From an uncultured Nitrososphaerales archaeon (GTDB taxonomy: Archaea > Thermoproteota > Nitrososphaeria > Nitrososphaerales > JAAOZN01), in contig CALJAQ010000152.1 in NCBI GenBank assembly GCA_938029515.1, forward strand, positions 1 to 5,446: a stretch of DNA of 5,446 bases, read 5' to 3'. Numbering within the stretch: the first letter of the stretch is position 1; the number at the start of each line of letters is the position of its first letter. Positions 4,839-5,446 of the stretch are shown piece by piece. The notes under the pieces were generated by a model, which did not search any database, was not told the origin of the DNA, and saw nothing but the letters and a program-made list of their open reading frames with translations. The translations under genes were made by a program, and so were the position numbers.

Positions 4839-5446
4839 TTATCCGCCTAGGTAGGCGTTTATGACCTGCGAGTCCTGCATCACCTTCTCCTTTTCTCCTT
4901 GGGTTATAAGCTTACCGTATGCTAACACGTAAACGTAATCCACGTATGGTAAAGCTAGATCTAGCCTATGTTCTATGATCAAGAATGTAAGGCCAAGCTT
5001 ATCTCTTAGATTAAGTATGTGTGTGAAGATTTCATGCGCTAACGTTGGGTTTACACCGGATATGGGTTCATCCAGTAGGATCATTCTCGCATCGCTCATT
5101 AAGCTTCTTCCGATTTCAAGTAGTTTCATCTGACCCCCGCTCAGTTTTGAGGCCCTAGAGTCCCAGAGGTGATCTATCTTTAGAAGATGCAGAATCTTTA
5201 ATGCTTTATCTAGATTCTCTTCTTCATCTTTAAGCCAAGATCCTGTAAAGGGTGCCTTTAAAAAGCTCTCACCTCTGTTTATTTTAGAGGCTACAAGCAG
5301 GTTCTCCAGCACAGTCAGTCTTGTGAATAGGGATGGTATTTGGAATGTTCTCACCAGACCAAGCTTGTAGATTTGATGTGGTGGTAGAGCGGTTATGTCT
5401 TTGCCGTCAAAGAAGATCCTCCCTTCGTCTGGCTGATAGAAACCAG
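4839..5446 (-). CDS. livG: Branched-chain amino-acid ABC transporter ATP-binding protein, LivG type, 5'-truncated
   Basis: The reading frame is open to the right edge, giving 201 visible residues; an apparent start at 5354 (GTG) is internal. The missing N-terminus, roughly 45-50 residues for this family, would hold the Walker A motif. Counting from the first complete codon, it shows GFYQPDEGRIFFDG (1-14), the Q-loop RTFQIPSLF (32-40, Q35), TVLENLLVA (44-52), signature LSGGQ (101-105), Walker B MILLDEP (121-127, D125 and E126), NPTL (132-135) and the switch His in IIEHR (156-160, H159). The short insert after TVLENLLVA and the C-terminal LITQGE segment are LivG-like. It forms a heterodimer with the LivF-type protein encoded two bases downstream. 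Permease and binding-protein genes probably lie further upstream beyond the window. Confidence 0.93.
   Translation of the reverse strand, partial: GFYQPDEGRIFFDGKDITALPPHQIYKLGLVRTFQIPSLFTRLTVLENLLVASKINRGESFLKAPFTGSWLKDEEENLDKALKILHLLKIDHLWDSRASKLSGGQMKLLEIGRSLMSDARMILLDEPISGVNPTLAHEIFTHILNLRDKLGLTFLIIEHRLDLALPYVDYVYVLAYGKLITQGEKEKVMQDSQVINAYLGG

Noticed and set aside
5355..5446. LivG-type protein apparently lacking Walker A and starting at GTG 5354
   Set aside because: The frame continues without a stop to the window edge and encodes typical LivG residues upstream of that codon; the missing part is simply outside the window.

Overview
The window looks archaeal. The intergenic regions are short and AT-rich with TATA-box-like motifs close to the start codons, strong Shine-Dalgarno sites are absent, TTG is the most probable start for three of the genes, and the SpoIIM/DUF95 and YbaK proteins resemble archaeal forms. 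The gene set (acyl-CoA enzyme, branched-chain amino-acid ABC ATPases, a citrate/homocitrate-type synthase) would suit a thermophilic or anaerobic member of the Thermoproteota (TACK) that uses amino or organic acids. That lineage assignment is inference, not something the sequence proves.

Layout, left to right. Positions 1-767 (minus) carry an enoyl-CoA hydratase/isomerase-family gene that runs off the left edge just before its stop. An 85-base divergent promoter region (768-852) separates it from a plus-strand pair: a DUF72 (YecE-like) TIM-barrel protein (853-1548) and, 23 bases later, a SpoIIM/DUF95-family membrane protein (1572-2090). This pair converges on a minus-strand gene (2087-3538) for a DRE-TIM acyltransferase that most resembles the Re-citrate synthase / homocitrate synthase group. 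The two stop codons share bases within a TTAA. Upstream of the synthase is a 120-base spacer (3539-3658) with TATA-like elements and a small dyad. Beyond it lies a compact minus-strand block: livG-type ATPase (4839 to beyond the right edge), livF-type ATPase (4132-4836) and a YbaK-type aminoacyl-tRNA deacylase (3659-4120), separated by 2 and 11 bases and very likely cotranscribed.

How the parts fit: the two ATPases are the energising subunits of a branched-chain/hydrophobic amino-acid (LIV-type) importer whose permeases and binding protein should lie upstream, outside the window. The deacylase is a translation quality-control enzyme. The synthase would condense acetyl-CoA with a 2-oxo acid, and the crotonase-family protein works on acyl-CoA thioesters. 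Import of amino acids, acyl-CoA breakdown and entry of acetyl-CoA into citrate would make a coherent economy, but only the transporter-deacylase block is physically arranged as an operon.

The most notable observation is that the crotonase-family protein lacks the glycine-rich loop and the first catalytic glutamate of normal enoyl-CoA hydratases while keeping the rest of the fold. No RNA genes, mobile elements, CRISPR arrays or long repeats were seen, and no gene-free stretch exceeds about 120 bases. I found no evidence of a wholly new biological system.
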